The position numbers and the translations under genes are program-made. Below are positions 1 through 10,306 of a stretch of 64,000 bases of DNA, in pieces. Origin of the DNA: Cheilinus undulatus (lineage: Eukaryota > Chordata > Actinopteri > Labriformes > Labridae); the NCBI RefSeq assembly GCF_018320785.1, contig NC_054872.1:43202551-43266550 (forward strand), in the 5' to 3' direction. How positions within the stretch are numbered: the first letter of the stretch is position 1; each line of letters opens with the position of its first letter. The notes under the pieces are model-generated. The model was not told where the DNA came from. It searched no databases and worked only from the letters and a program-made list of their open reading frames with translations.

Positions 1-349
1 TAATATTGCTGCACTAAAACAGTTTTGTAAAGAGGAATGGTCCAAAATTCCTCCTGACCATTGTGCAGGTCTGATCTGCAACAACGGGAAACGTTTGTTT
101 GAGGTTATTGCTGCCAAAGGAGGGTCAACCAGTCATTAGCCTAGGGGTTCACATACTTTTTCCACCCTGCACTGTGAATGTTTAAATGTTTTGTTCAATA
201 AAAACATGAAAACATATCATTTTTTTGTGCGTCATTAGTTTAAGCAGATAGTGTTTGTCTATTGTTGTGACTTAGATGAAGATCAGGACACATTTCATGA
301 CCAATTTATGCAGAAATCCCAAAGGGTTCACATACTTTTTCTTTCAACT
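1..349 (+). mobile_element. 3' end of a Tc1-family DNA transposon
   Basis: Bases 2-139 translate as the C-terminus of a Tc1 transposase (NIAALKQFCKEEW, then VIAAKGGSTSH and a stop), followed by a 3' untranslated part and a terminal repeat ending CAACTG next to TA near 349. The terminal repeat is the inverse of the one starting near 7963, so both belong to the same family. The element continues off the left edge of the window. It is flanked on the right by hAT sequence, so it was nested inside a hAT element. Confidence 0.85.
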
Positions 350-650
350 GTATGTTCAGTCAGACACCCTTCTCATTAAAACTGTGGTGAGTTTGTACTT
401 AACAGTTTCAAGTTCATAACTGAAATATGTTCTAAAAATGTAAATTTCTTTTTTTCAAAAGTGAACTGGTGTTGCTCACTGAAAATGCTGTTAAATAAAT
501 CTATTTTGTCAGAAATAATTCAGTTTAAGAGATTTTATTTGTATGCTATGCATGCATTTCTTCTTTTAGCGGCTATAAGTGCGTGAGAGTAGGGGGTACA
601 TGGCTGGAGGTCAAATGTCTGAAGGGGGATGGGCTGTGAAAAGTTTGGGA
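350..650 (+). mobile_element. hAT-type element, right end
   Basis: The stretch ends in GGGAACCACTG, the inverse of the hAT-like terminus CAGTGATTCCTAAACTGG that starts at about 7798. It is followed by CTGTAATG, which matches TTGTAATG just before that left terminus and fits an 8-bp hAT target duplication with one change. No transposase frame is visible. Downstream of it about 45 bases match copy B from about 45556. The two ends of this hAT are therefore about 7 kb apart in the window and in swapped order. Confidence 0.6.
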
Positions 651-927
651 ACCACTGCTGTAATGCAATTCTGCTGAGCATAAACAATTTTCAATGTCGA
701 CATTTTGCTTCATTTTCTGTTTTCGTTTCCCTAAAGTTCCATGTTTAAACAGCAACGTTTTGAAAACAATCTCCATCTACACGAGAACGCAGGAAACAGA
801 AAAACACTGTAGTAAGGTGATTTACTGCTCAATAAAACTGTCTCTACTACAAGGACAGTGTTTTTCATGTGTTTTTGAGAATATGTAACATTTTTATCAT
901 ACACGTGTGCATGAGAGTAATTCATCA

Positions 928-1690
928 CTAAATCCTCCTCATCACCATTGTAGCGCAGCAGCGAAATTTTACGACACATATAAACAAAAAAATGCATTGC
1001 AAGACCAGTCTTATTATAAAGAAATCCTGTTAAGACTGTTTGATTTTCCAGGGACAAATTTTTCCCGTGGATATTATATAATTATATTATATATATTATA
1101 TAAAGTGCAGCGCTTCCTGCTTTTAGCGCAGCAAAAGAATGATAGCCTTTTCAGAACAATATTTCTACTTCCCCTTTTTCAATTTGATCTGCTTCTTGGA
1201 AGTGATGAACTATCCTTTTTAACCTTAACACGGAAGCTCTAATCCTGTCTCCTCCATCAGCTGTTCATTGATATGTAGCCGGTGGAGGAGGAGACAGGGG
1301 AGTCTACAGGCTGAAGTTAGTTACAATACAGTACAATAACTTTATTATCCCTGAAGGGAAATTCAATAAGTTATTAAAACTTAAAGAAAAAAAGATAAAG
1401 TCTAAATCATTTCCACGAAGCAGATATATAGGAAAATAGAAATATCATTCTGAAAAAGGCTCCAGCTGCGCTCATGTGCAGCGCCGTGCTTTATGAGAAA
1501 ATCCATGAGAAATTAAATGCTGTGGGAGCTGAATTTGTCCATGGGGAATTAATTATTCTCAGCAGATATCTACGTTGTAACAAGACTGATCTAGCAAAGC
1601 ATTTTTTGTGTTTATATGAGCGGTGAAATTTCTCTGCCTCACTACGATGGTGATGACGGTGATTATCCTGATGATTGATAAAAAACGTAA
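928..1690. repeat. Long imperfect inverted repeat with inner hairpin
   Basis: Bases 928-1165 and the reverse complement of about 1440-1690 align over most of their length at roughly two thirds identity. Examples are the CATCACCAT, ACATATAAAC and GACCAGTCTT blocks against their counterparts. Between the arms lies a tighter hairpin: CCTGTCTCCTCCA near 1245 pairs with TGGAGGAGGAGACAGG near 1285-1300. A short SINE-type 3' tail motif (ATCCCTGAAGGGAAATTC) sits at about 1348-1366. Open frames on both arms look alike only because the arms are inverted copies. This is probably a decayed foldback-type DNA element; the family is not recognised. Confidence 0.6.
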
Positions 1691-1749
1691 AAGTAATAAT
1701 TTCCAAAATTAATAGCACGACTTTATATAAAGAAATTGGCACTAATAGC

Positions 1750-2803
1750 CCTCTAAATGAGAATAATGCGTCCCTTTTCTAAATCCAGCTGTCTGTGACA
1801 TGACAAGCAGTAAACTACTTCAGACGGCCCGGCTCAAGCTGCCTGGGTTCAGAGGGCTGCGGCACTGCGTGCTTGATGGCTGATTGCAGCCGTAGAGTGC
1901 ACATGTACGCTTTCAGGAAGTGTCGCTTTCCCTGTTTACACGGAGACGAGGGCATCTATGAAACCTTAATTGTAAATATTTATAATAGAAAAAATTGTTT
2001 ACAGCATTTCTATGGCCAGTCCATTTCAAATGATCCCCTTTAGCAGGACTGATTGAGCTAATGTAACATCATCGTTGGCTGTGACTAATAACCCTGCTCA
2101 AACTTATCAAAGTGATAAAGTCACTTTATATTCATTTACAAAGCAAACTACATATAATACAAAGGTTATACCTCCGTCAGCCAAGACCTCCAGTAATTAG
2201 CAGGGAACCTCTGAGAGTTTCAGAAACCCAGTACTTGTTAGTGAGCATTTTAGAGTAAAACACCGACTCATCACTGTTGACAATGGGACTGATACCTGCA
2301 GAAGATGGCTGCCCAATTAACAAGTAAATAAACCGTACCAGTGTGTATTTTTCACAGAGTGCTTCGTAAGATGAACCCTTAGATGAGCCCCTGAGTCAAC
2401 AATGACCTGGTGAGGTGGATTTCGTTAAATATCATCGTAATTTTAAGGTTGCCACCATTTCATATTCCAGGCACCTGTAAAACATGTTTCTGATGTGATT
2501 TAAATTATTGAGTAATCTTAATAAATTTGCAGAAAAAAGCAGCAGCAAACACTTAGCTTGTGGAGTTAGCATTAGCTAGCAAAGCACATGTAAAACAAAT
2601 ACAACAAAAACTTCCTGATGTGAAACTTCTCCTTGTACTCTAACACTTAATAATTATTTAAAGACAAAACTTACAAAAAGTCTCCAAGGTGAGAGTGTTA
2701 CAGGAAACGTTCATTTACACCAGACTTCGCTCTCTCTCTCTGTCCTTCTGACTGCATTACTTCAGCATGGCTGACTAAAAGTGAAACCTAACTGACAATG
2801 ACC
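1750..2803. other. Non-coding stretch with a diverged fragment of the duplicated unit
   Basis: No gene is supported here. Bases of about 2050-2125 resemble copy A 5662-5735 and copy B 45138-45215 (GAGCTAATGTA, ACCCTGCTCAAACTTA, AAAGTCACTT) but are clearly more diverged. They look like a remnant of an older third copy of the cassette border. The rest is AT-rich sequence with a short TC microsatellite near 2729. Confidence 0.4.
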
Positions 2804-3198
2804 CAGGGTTGCCAGGTCTGGGTGACAAATCTAGCATAATAGCTGATAAAAACTAGCCCAAAACCAAGCTCAATGCTGAAATTCAGCATAAGCCAGTAAA
2901 ATCTGCCACAACACATATAGTGTTTGTGTAAGTGCAGGTGTGCTGCTTCTGTATGTCTATGTGCCAGAGTTGCACAGTGGATCTTTGGTTGTGTGCCATG
3001 TTTTATGTTTTTCTACTTCTCTGCTGGTTGATGTTGTTGTATTTGAGGGTAAATTAAGTAGTTTATTCTGCTTTTGATATTAAATACACATGCAAAAGAC
3101 ATCAAAATGGGTCTGCTCAACCCCTGACAAAAAATCTACCAGCGTCAGTACGTAAAAAGTAGCAAAATTGCAGTAAAACAACAGACCTGGCAACCCTG
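2804..3198. mobile_element. Non-autonomous hAT element (MITE), short form
   Basis: The element begins CAGGGTTGCCAGGTCTG and ends CAGACCTGGCAACCCTG, a perfect 17-bp terminal inverted repeat. It is flanked by a perfect 8-bp direct repeat, CAATGACC (2796-2803 and 3199-3206). Inverted termini starting CAG with 8-bp duplications are the hAT superfamily signature. It has no coding capacity. A single unit of the sequence that forms the tandem array in the long relative at 41530-43498 lies near its left end. Confidence 0.9.
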
Positions 3199-3206
3199 CA
3201 ATGACC

Positions 3207-3560
3207 ACTAGATGGCAGCGGACTCATGCAAAATGTGTTTTTAATACTTTTACCTTCAACTTATTATGACGGCTTATTATGAAACCTTTTTTAGCATATT
3301 TCTTAAGTTACTGACTTTATTTTAAAGATGGCACACCTCCTAAACTGGTGTTATCAAATTGGAATAATTTAACATTACAGCATTGGTGTGTGTGCATATT
3401 AACATGCATTTACTCAAGTGTATTTTATTGACCAGACATACTGAATAGTTTGTTTCACTTTTTCATGTCATAGGATCTAGTAACCTTCATCTGGACTAAA
3501 GATTACAAACCATGAAGACACAGATCTCAAGATAGTAGAGCATGAAAACAACATTGACCC
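3207..3560. other. Intergenic, nothing recognised
   Basis: AT-rich sequence between the hAT element and the L2-type LINE. I see no gene, repeat unit or RNA signal. Confidence 0.5.
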
Positions 3561-4990
3561 CGACAACATTCTGTTCAACGAACTGACAAAGGAATGCACT
3601 TATTACACAGATGATCAGTTTGGTATGAAGATAAAGGTAAAAGATGGATTAACAATGATTCACTTCAATAGTAGAAGTTTATATGCAAATTTTGAAGCCA
3701 TTAAGGAATATCTGAGACAGTTCAAAATACCATTCAGTGTAATTGCCATATCGGAGACATGGATAACCCCTGAAAAGAGTGGTGACTTTGAATTAAATGG
3801 TTACGAATTCCTTCATTTAGATAGGACAAATAAAAAATGAGGAGGGGTTAGACTGTACATTAAAAAAGACTTCAACTTTAAAAGAGTTGAACGTATGACA
3901 ACTATAATTGATTACGTGATGGAATTTCTTACGTTGAAATTTGAATGGAGAAAAAGAAAAACATAATTTTCAGTTGCGTATAGAGAACACCAGGCTCCAA
4001 TATTGACATTTTCACTACCAGCATGGAGGGATTATTTTCAGACTTTAACCACAAAGGGGTGTTCATTTGTGGAGACTTTAATATAGCTCTACTAAATTCA
4101 AACACAACAAAATTACAGATGAATTTATTGACACCATGTACAGCATGGGGCTATTTCCCCTGATAACAAGACCAAGTACAATAACAACACATAGTGCCAC
4201 GTTAATAGACAATATATATACAAATATAATGGAGGATAATATTAAAAGTGTGTTATTAATCAATGACATTAGTGATCATCTACCAGTTTTTGCTGTTTAT
4301 GAGTGTAATTATAAGGGCAACAGAAACAAGAGTAATGCTATGTACTTGGTGTAACTCTTGCCCACAAAATCTGCTGGAAACCACATATTATGTTCGGGGA
4401 AAATTGGCACAGGGCATTGTCGTCCTGAGGAAAACAAGGCAGATCTTCACTCAAAAAGCTCTGTTTATTTTATATTGTGCATTAATCTTACCTTATCTGA
4501 CCTACTGCGTAGAGGTGTGGGAAAACACATATAAAAGTAATCTTCAAACAATAAATACAATGCAGAAAAGGGATCAGATTCATCAACAATGCAGGCTTTA
4601 GAGACCACACAAATAGACTTTTCTTAAAACTACAAGCTCTTAAACTCCATGGTCTGATTCCGTTTAAAACAGCAAAAATAATATTTAAAGCCAAAAATAA
4701 CTTACTTCCAAACAATATAAAGAAACTGTTTTCAGAGAGAGAAGGAGGTTACAATCTAAGAGGGGAGCTGAACCTAAAATGCATCGTGTCAGAACAACAT
4801 TAAAAGCATGTGTGTCAATCTCAGGGGTTAAATTATGGAACAGTTTAGCAGATGAATTAAAGCAAATGTAACCATAGGTAGGTTTAAAAAGAGCGTTCCA
4901 AAACAAATCTTAAATAAATACAAGGATGAAGAGCAGCGGTTCACCCAGGACAGTAATGGCAGGATTTAGGAGAAATGTGGAGTTATTGTC
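3560..4990 (+). mobile_element. L2/CR1-like LINE fragment: endonuclease and end of RT
   Basis: Bases 3625-3840 read as the start of an apurinic-type endonuclease (MIHFNSRSLYANFEAIKEYL, then IAISETWITPE). After a stop the similarity continues in shifted frames with CGDFN, then TRPSTITTHSATLIDNIYTN and INDISDHLPVF, the conserved endonuclease end, to 4354. From about 4345 the sequence jumps to the C-terminal part of the ORF2 protein (YLTYCVEVWENTY; GVKLWNSLADELK near 4825-4865). Most of the reverse transcriptase, including the YxDD region, is missing, so this is an internally deleted dead copy. Its 3' end lies just before the border of cassette copy A. Confidence 0.8.
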
Positions 4991-5043
4991 CAGTTTTGTG
5001 ATGAAAAGAATTGAGTCAAACCAAAAAAAGGTTAAGGCAGACT

Positions 5044-5049
5044 TTTATT
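5044..5049 (-). promoter_or_regulatory. Polyadenylation signal for the orphan exon, copy A
   Basis: TTTATT on the plus strand is AATAAA on the minus strand, at a normal distance after the stop at 5136. Confidence 0.3.
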
Positions 5050-5135
5050 TCAAATAAAATAAAACTCAAGTTCAAAGACCATACTTTGCATGAGATCAGC
5101 AAATAAAACTGATTGCAATTATCCACGTAGTGAGG

Positions 5136-5231
5136 TCATATGACTTCCAGCACAGTCTCTGCACCATCCAGAGTTAGTACATTGAACCTTAGACCTACTG
5201 CGATGTTGTTTCTGTCAATGCAAATATCACT
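5136..5231 (-). CDS. Candidate orphan terminal exon, copy A; product unknown
   Basis: On the minus strand a good acceptor (TTTGATTTCAG) is followed by 31 open codons beginning SDICIDRNNIAVGL and ending DGAETVLEVI, then TGA. A minus-strand AATAAA lies about 90 bases downstream (5044-5049). The copy at 44720-44815 keeps the frame with only two amino-acid changes, V18G and I31T, and a silent TGC/TGT change. Another minus-strand open stretch with NYGYATSG at about 5440-5515 is partly conserved in B and may be an earlier exon or a relic. I do not recognise the family and no start codon exon was found. It may be the last exon of a decayed gene of the cluster. Confidence 0.35.
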   Translation of the reverse strand, partial: SDICIDRNNIAVGLRFNVLTLDGAETVLEVI

Positions 5232-5738
5232 CTGAAATCAAATCAAACAAGTTTTATATAACACAGAAACCACCGTAACAGAATTAAAATAACATTACAG
5301 AATATAGAGAAGCTATTGTAACATTATGATCTTTTATTTACTATTTCATGGCCACACTGAGACATCCTGAGTGTCTTTTTTCATTAATTAAACTGCCAAT
5401 GCAGTCTGCCAGCATTCTACGTTTTGTATTTTTTGGTTCATTATGATAAATCGATGAACTGGGTATTCCGGTAAACTAGGTCGACCTGACGTTGCATAAC
5501 CATAATTGGAGCACTGCAGGTCAGAATGAAATACTAGTCGCCTTTTCACTCGGATCAACACACATGCATTCTAAGCCTTCTTATTCATGCAAACATCAAT
5601 GCCTTTTCATAAAGACACAAGTAAGTCCATGTCTTATGAAAGATCACTGGAAGTACGACTTACTGGGCTAATGTAGCATCTTTAGGATTTGACACACAAC
5701 TCTGCTCAGACTTAATAAAGTGCAGATGTAAAGTCACT

Positions 5739-6636
5739 TGATTTGATTTGATTTGATTTATTTTGCACATTTTAAAATACAACAAAACACAACAACAATA
5801 ACTAAAATGGACGGACATTAACAATAAGCAATTCAATTTAAAAGGCATGCTGGGGAAATCCTAAAAAAACCCTCAAGGGGCTTGAGGAGGAGGGCTGCCC
5901 AATATAACAGTAAAACATTAACTAAAGAAAAAACAAACAAACAAACAACAACAACAAAAAAAAACCCCATCAAGACAGAAAAAAGGACGACAAGACACCA
6001 ATAAAACAGAAACAAAGTAGGAAACAGGAACAAAATAAAAAAACTAGAACAACAACAGCGACAAAAAATACAAATAACGACAGATGATGGATTATTCACA
6101 TAGTAGTAAGTTTTTGACAGAATTTTTAAATGACCATGGGGAAAGTTTGACCAAGTGAGGAGGAAGTGAATTCCATATCCTGGGACCTCTAGATGTTATA
6201 CTAAATTGTGATGAAGTGGTACGTGATTGAGGGGGCCGAAGTTGAAGAGCTGTTCGGGTAGGATGATTATGAAATTGATTATTGGCTTTAAAGAAATTAT
6301 TAAAAAATGGTGGGAGTGTTTTATTTAATGATACATGTACAAGTTAAGCAATTTGGAGTGTATTAATTTGATAGATATTAAGTATACCAAGTTTGCAGAA
6401 CAAGGGTATTGAATGACTTCTTGGAGCTGAGAAGGTAATAATTCTCACTGCTCTTTTTTGCAAGCGAAAAATTGGTTCCAGTTTAATTTGGTGAGTCCTG
6501 GCCCAGGCAATATTGGAATAACTAATAAAAGGATAAATCATTAAATAATAAAGATTTAGCGAGACTTTCGTATTTAGGAGATAACGAATTTTTCCAGTTA
6601 TTCCAATATTTTTGGCAATCTTTGATGTAATGAGTG
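5739..6636 (-). mobile_element. L2/CR1-like LINE 3' fragment, copy A only
   Basis: The minus strand encodes the C-terminal end of a LINE reverse transcriptase (MIYPFISYSNIAWARTHQ, then FRLQKRAVRIITFSAPRSH). This is the same family as the longer fragments at 17466-18540 and 54907-55985. The 3' end is a TGATTT tandem tail at 5739-5760 (plus-strand reading), typical of CR1/L2 elements. It is 5'-truncated at about 6636. Copy B runs uninterrupted across this place (AAAGTCACTTCTTATTAAC near 45210), so the insertion is private to copy A. Confidence 0.85.
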
Positions 6637-6651
6637 CTTCTTATTAACTGG

Positions 6652-7362
6652 TGTTACGACCTTTTTGTAATCCAGGGGTAACCAAAAGGAGTAACATAAT
6701 AAGTTTATAAAACCAAACAAGAGTAACTAACAAAAAACTCCCAACTAGAAACAAAAGTTTCAACTATTTATTTACAGGGAAAATAGGTAATAACAAAATT
6801 AACCCTTAATTGACCAAGAGGTGAATAAAGGAAAAAGTTTGCTAACAAAGAATTGACTAATGAAAACCGAAAATGGAAGTATTGACTTCGGGGAACTCAA
6901 AGGCCAAAATAACAAACAAAAACCCCAAATCTAACTACAAAAGAACCAACCTAGACTATCTGTACCAAAATTAAAATACAATTCTAAACTACCCAACTGA
7001 CCACAAAACAGGAGAAAACCAAAACCTAACAAAAATGGCAGAGATTCCCCTACCCTTCCTCTGTCTTTAACTAAAATTGTTTGGTTTAATCAGATGCAAA
7101 CAGGAGCAAGCTTACTACATTTAGGTCAACACACATCATGGGTCAGGAGTGGAGGGAGAGAGACTGAAGCTCTATCTTGGGTGTCTTTTGTAAGCTTTCA
7201 GATGAGCCAGATCAGTCTCAGCTGCTGCAGACTCCTGAGGTGTGGCAGAATGGGGTGGGGGAGGTGTGGCAGACCTGCAACACAATCAGGGTGAGAGAGG
7301 GTCCAAACAAAAACAGGATTCACCTAAACAACTCTGACTTTGCCTTATCAGAGGCCGTAACA
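6652..7362. mobile_element. Solo LTR (LTR-retrotransposon fossil)
   Basis: A 711-bp block starts TGTTACGACC and ends GGCCGTAACA, so it has TG...CA ends in a short inverted repeat. It is flanked by a perfect 5-bp repeat, ACTGG (6647-6651 and 7363-7367). Copy B holds the empty site, TTATTAACTGGTTAAGC near 45225. The size, ends and 5-bp duplication fit a solo LTR, possibly of Gypsy/Ty3 or ERV type; internal genes are absent. It is younger than the A/B duplication or was lost precisely from B. Confidence 0.8.
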
Positions 7363-7797
7363 ACTGGTTAAGCAAACTAATGGTTATGCCTCTACAGGTG
7401 CATCTAAAAAACTTAGGTTATCATGAAAAATTCATATGTCCCCCAAATCTCATTAAAAATGTTTAACTTTAATATATTCTCAATTCTGGGGGTCAGCACC
7501 TACAAGTCTAAGGCCATGGTTTCTCTGCTGGAAACCAGTGGATTGCTCCCTTCTGCTGGGAGTGAGTCATTTCCCCAGGTGAAGTAGTTCAAGTGTCTCA
7601 GGTTCTCGTTCACAAGTTAGGGTAGAATGGACAGTGAGAGTGACAGGCGGATTGGTGCAGTGTCGGCAGTGCTGCAGATGTTGTACCAGATAATTGTAGT
7701 GAAGAGGGAGCAGAGCTGGAAGGCAAAGCTCTTAATTTACTGGTTGATCTTTGTTCCTATCCTCTCCCACGAGGTAAGGCTATAAAAAACAATGTTG

Positions 7798-7962
7798 TAA
7801 TGCAGTGATTCCTAAACTGGAGCACTCATACCCCCAGGGGTATGCAAAGTGACGCAGGGGGTATGCAAGAAATAAAAATAAAAATAAAAATGTGATTTTT
7901 CTTTCCATTGATCTTGGGAAAGGAAATCTGTCCTCAATGGTCCAAGATTCTTGTAGTAACAT
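7798..7962 (+). mobile_element. hAT-type element, left end
   Basis: Starts CAGTGATTCCTAAACTGG after TTGTAATG and includes GGGGTATGCAAAG, typical of fish hAT termini. It is interrupted at a TA by the Tc1 element beginning at 7963. Its matching right end is at 350-650, upstream in the window. Copy B is empty at the corresponding site (about 45556). Confidence 0.65.
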
Positions 7963-9220
7963 ACAGTTGCAAGAAAAAGTATGTGAACCCTTTGGGATTT
8001 CTTGGATTTCTACATAAATTGGTCATAAAATGTGTTCTGATCTTCATCTAATTCACAACAATAGACAGACACAGTCAGCTTAAACTAATACCACACAAAA
8101 AATGATATTTTTTCATGTTTTTATTGAACAAAACATGTAAACATTCACAGTGCAGGGTGGAGAAAGTATGTGAACCCCCTAGGCTAACGACTTCTTCAAG
8201 AGCTAATTGGAGCCAGGAGTCAGCCAACCTGGAGTCCAATCAATGTGATGAGATTGGATGTGTTGGTTAAAGCTGCCCTGCACTATAAAAAACACACACC
8301 AGTTTTGAATTTGCTGTTCTCAAGAAGCATTGCCTGATGTGAACCATGCCTGGCACAAAAGAGCTCTCAGAAGACCTACCCTCAAGAATTGTTGACTTGC
8401 ACGAAGCTGGAAAGGGTTACAAAAGTATCTCCGAAAGCCTTGATGTTCACGTGTCCATGATAAGACAGACTGTCAACAAATGGAGAAAGTTCAGCACTGT
8501 TGCTGCTCTCCCTAGGTGTGGTTGTCCTGTAAAGATGGCTGCAAGAACACAGCACAGAATGCTCAATGAGGTGAAGAAGACTCCTAGAGTGTCAGCTAAA
8601 GACTTACAGAAATCTCTGGTACATGCTAACATTTGTGTTGACAAATCTACAATAAATAAAACATTAAACAAGAATGGCGTTCATGGGAGGACACCACGGA
8701 GGAAGCCACTGCTGTCCAAAAAAAACATTGCTGCACGTTTGAAGTTTGCAAAAGAGCACCTGGATGTTCCACAGCACTACTGGCAAAATATTCTGTCCAT
8801 AGATGAAACCAAAATTGGGTTGTTTGGAAGAAACACACAAGGCTATGTGTGGAGAAAAAAAGGCACGGTACACCAACATCAAAACCTCATCCCAACTGTG
8901 AAATATGGTGGAGGGGCTATCATGGTGGGCCTGGACAGATTGCTGTCATTGATGGAAAAATGAATTCCCAAGTTTATCAAGACATTTTGCAGGAAAACTT
9001 AAGACCATCTGTCCGCCAACTGAAGCGCAACAGAGGATGGGTGATGCAATAGGACGATGACCCAAAGCATAGAAGTAAATTAACAACAGAATGGCTTCAA
9101 CAGAAGAAAATACGCCTTTTGGAGTGGCCCAGTCGGAGTCCTGACCTTAACCCGCTTGAGATGCTGTGGCATGTCCGCAAGAGAGCGATTCACACCAGAC
9201 ATCCCAATAATATTGGAGGT
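7963..9220 (+). mobile_element. Tc1 transposon, 5' part with broken transposase
   Basis: The 5' terminal repeat starts CAGTTGCAAGAAAAAGTATG after TA. The transposase opens at 8346 ([20 protein letters not shown]; paired helix-turn-helix region; HGRTPRRKPLLSKKN; first catalytic D in SIDETK). The frame ends at 8963 after 205 residues because a short deletion in the GGGAIMVWGCF region (about 8925) shifts it. The +2 frame continues with VIDGKMNSQVYQDIL, a stop before the second catalytic D (DDDPKH) and the E of SPDLNPLE at 9134-9157. A usual Tc1 transposase is about 340 residues. The element stops at about 9220, short of its 3' end, and joins mariner sequence. It is dead and private to copy A. 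Confidence 0.9.
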
Positions 9221-9237
9221 TATATGAATTATATGAA

Positions 9238-9560
9238 GAATGAAACCATTTCTCCACAGATGTGGTCTCATTCTTTGGATTTTTTTACTCACTATTTTTC
9301 TAGAACCTTTAGTGTTGATTCACTGTTGACCTTTCTGGAACCCACTCCTCCAATGATGCCCTTAAACAACCAGCATGGCTGTGAGTTTGGACTTGCTTTG
9401 CCTAGCTTCCTTCATCCTTGGTGACAATTTTGTTTTCCAACCCACTGACTGCTGTTTTGTCCCAACATCGTACTGAAAGATCCAATTTTCATCACATGTA
9501 ATCACTCCTAAAAAATGTATGTGTCCTTAAATTTGTTCCAAAACGTCTGAAAGCGAGTTG
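9238..9560 (-). mobile_element. Mariner transposase relic, copy A (C-terminal part lost)
   Basis: The minus strand reads as mariner transposase in broken frames: ITCDENWIFQYD (first catalytic D), KTKLSPRMKEARQSKSK, then VSKKIQRMRPHLWRNGFILH. In copy B the same relic continues through the YSPDLALCDFFL block; here that part is missing at the junction with the Tc1 at 9220-9238. Confidence 0.75.
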
Positions 9561-10220
9561 GCATCTTGTCGTTTTCTCAGTTGCAGCCCTGCTACCTGAG
9601 TCTTGTGACTTCATTTAAAGGTGACACAGCAGCAGCTACATGCACACTGTTGGCAGGGTGCATTCAAGACTGCAGGGCAATCCAGTGATTTTTCACATAG
9701 CTAAACCCATTGTTCATTTCCTACATGAAAACCTGTCCAAAACAATTGTGAAGAGAGAGAAATGAGAAGAGAAACTCTACCTTGCTTATCATTCCTAACA
9801 CTAATTAAAATAGCTTGTGGGCCACACTTGGCCCACAGATCATAATTTGGACACCGATTTACAAGATGTACCCCTTAATCTCAACTTTATCATTCCTGGA
9901 CAAACCATGCAAAAATTGAATTTAAGATAATACATCTGAAAAGTTTCTGTTCAGACTCAGTGCATCCTGTGGATTATAATTGTAAAAGTAGAGCAGATGT
10001 GTGGACCTTCTGCTGGAAATATTGAAATGTTGATTTCAGATCAGAATCAGTGCATGTTATCAGTCAAACATCAATGACATTTTGGAAACATCTCATGGAC
10101 CCTGACTTTCCCCACAGTGGCAAAGACCTTTTTTTTTTTTGTTGTTTGTTCTCACAGCAGCATTTGACTCCGTCAATAATTCACCCTGGTCTGAGAGCCC
10201 TATTTTGTAATCATCTGGGC
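9560..10220. other. vmo1 copy A upstream region
   Basis: Non-coding sequence upstream of vmo1, conserved in copy B at 46620-47280 apart from small indels. It includes AGAATCAGTGCATG and GAGAGCCCTATTTTGT blocks. No open frame is supported. It probably contains the vmo1 promoter region. Confidence 0.4.
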
Positions 10221-10228
10221 TATATAAG
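10221..10228 (+). promoter_or_regulatory. TATA box of vmo1 copy A
   Basis: TATATAAG lies 86 bases before the ATG. It is conserved in copy B (47284-47291), as is most of the leader between it and the start codon. Confidence 0.6.
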
Positions 10229-10306
10229 ATCCTCCAGTCTGAAGCCTCAGTAGCCTACTAGTTACCTTGCATTTCAGAGTGGAAGCACAGACTAACTGCT
10301 GTCAAT

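Noticed and set aside
694-1242. Frames of 64-111 codons near the left edge
   Set aside because: They fall on the arms of an inverted repeat and on AT-rich sequence; no coding signature.
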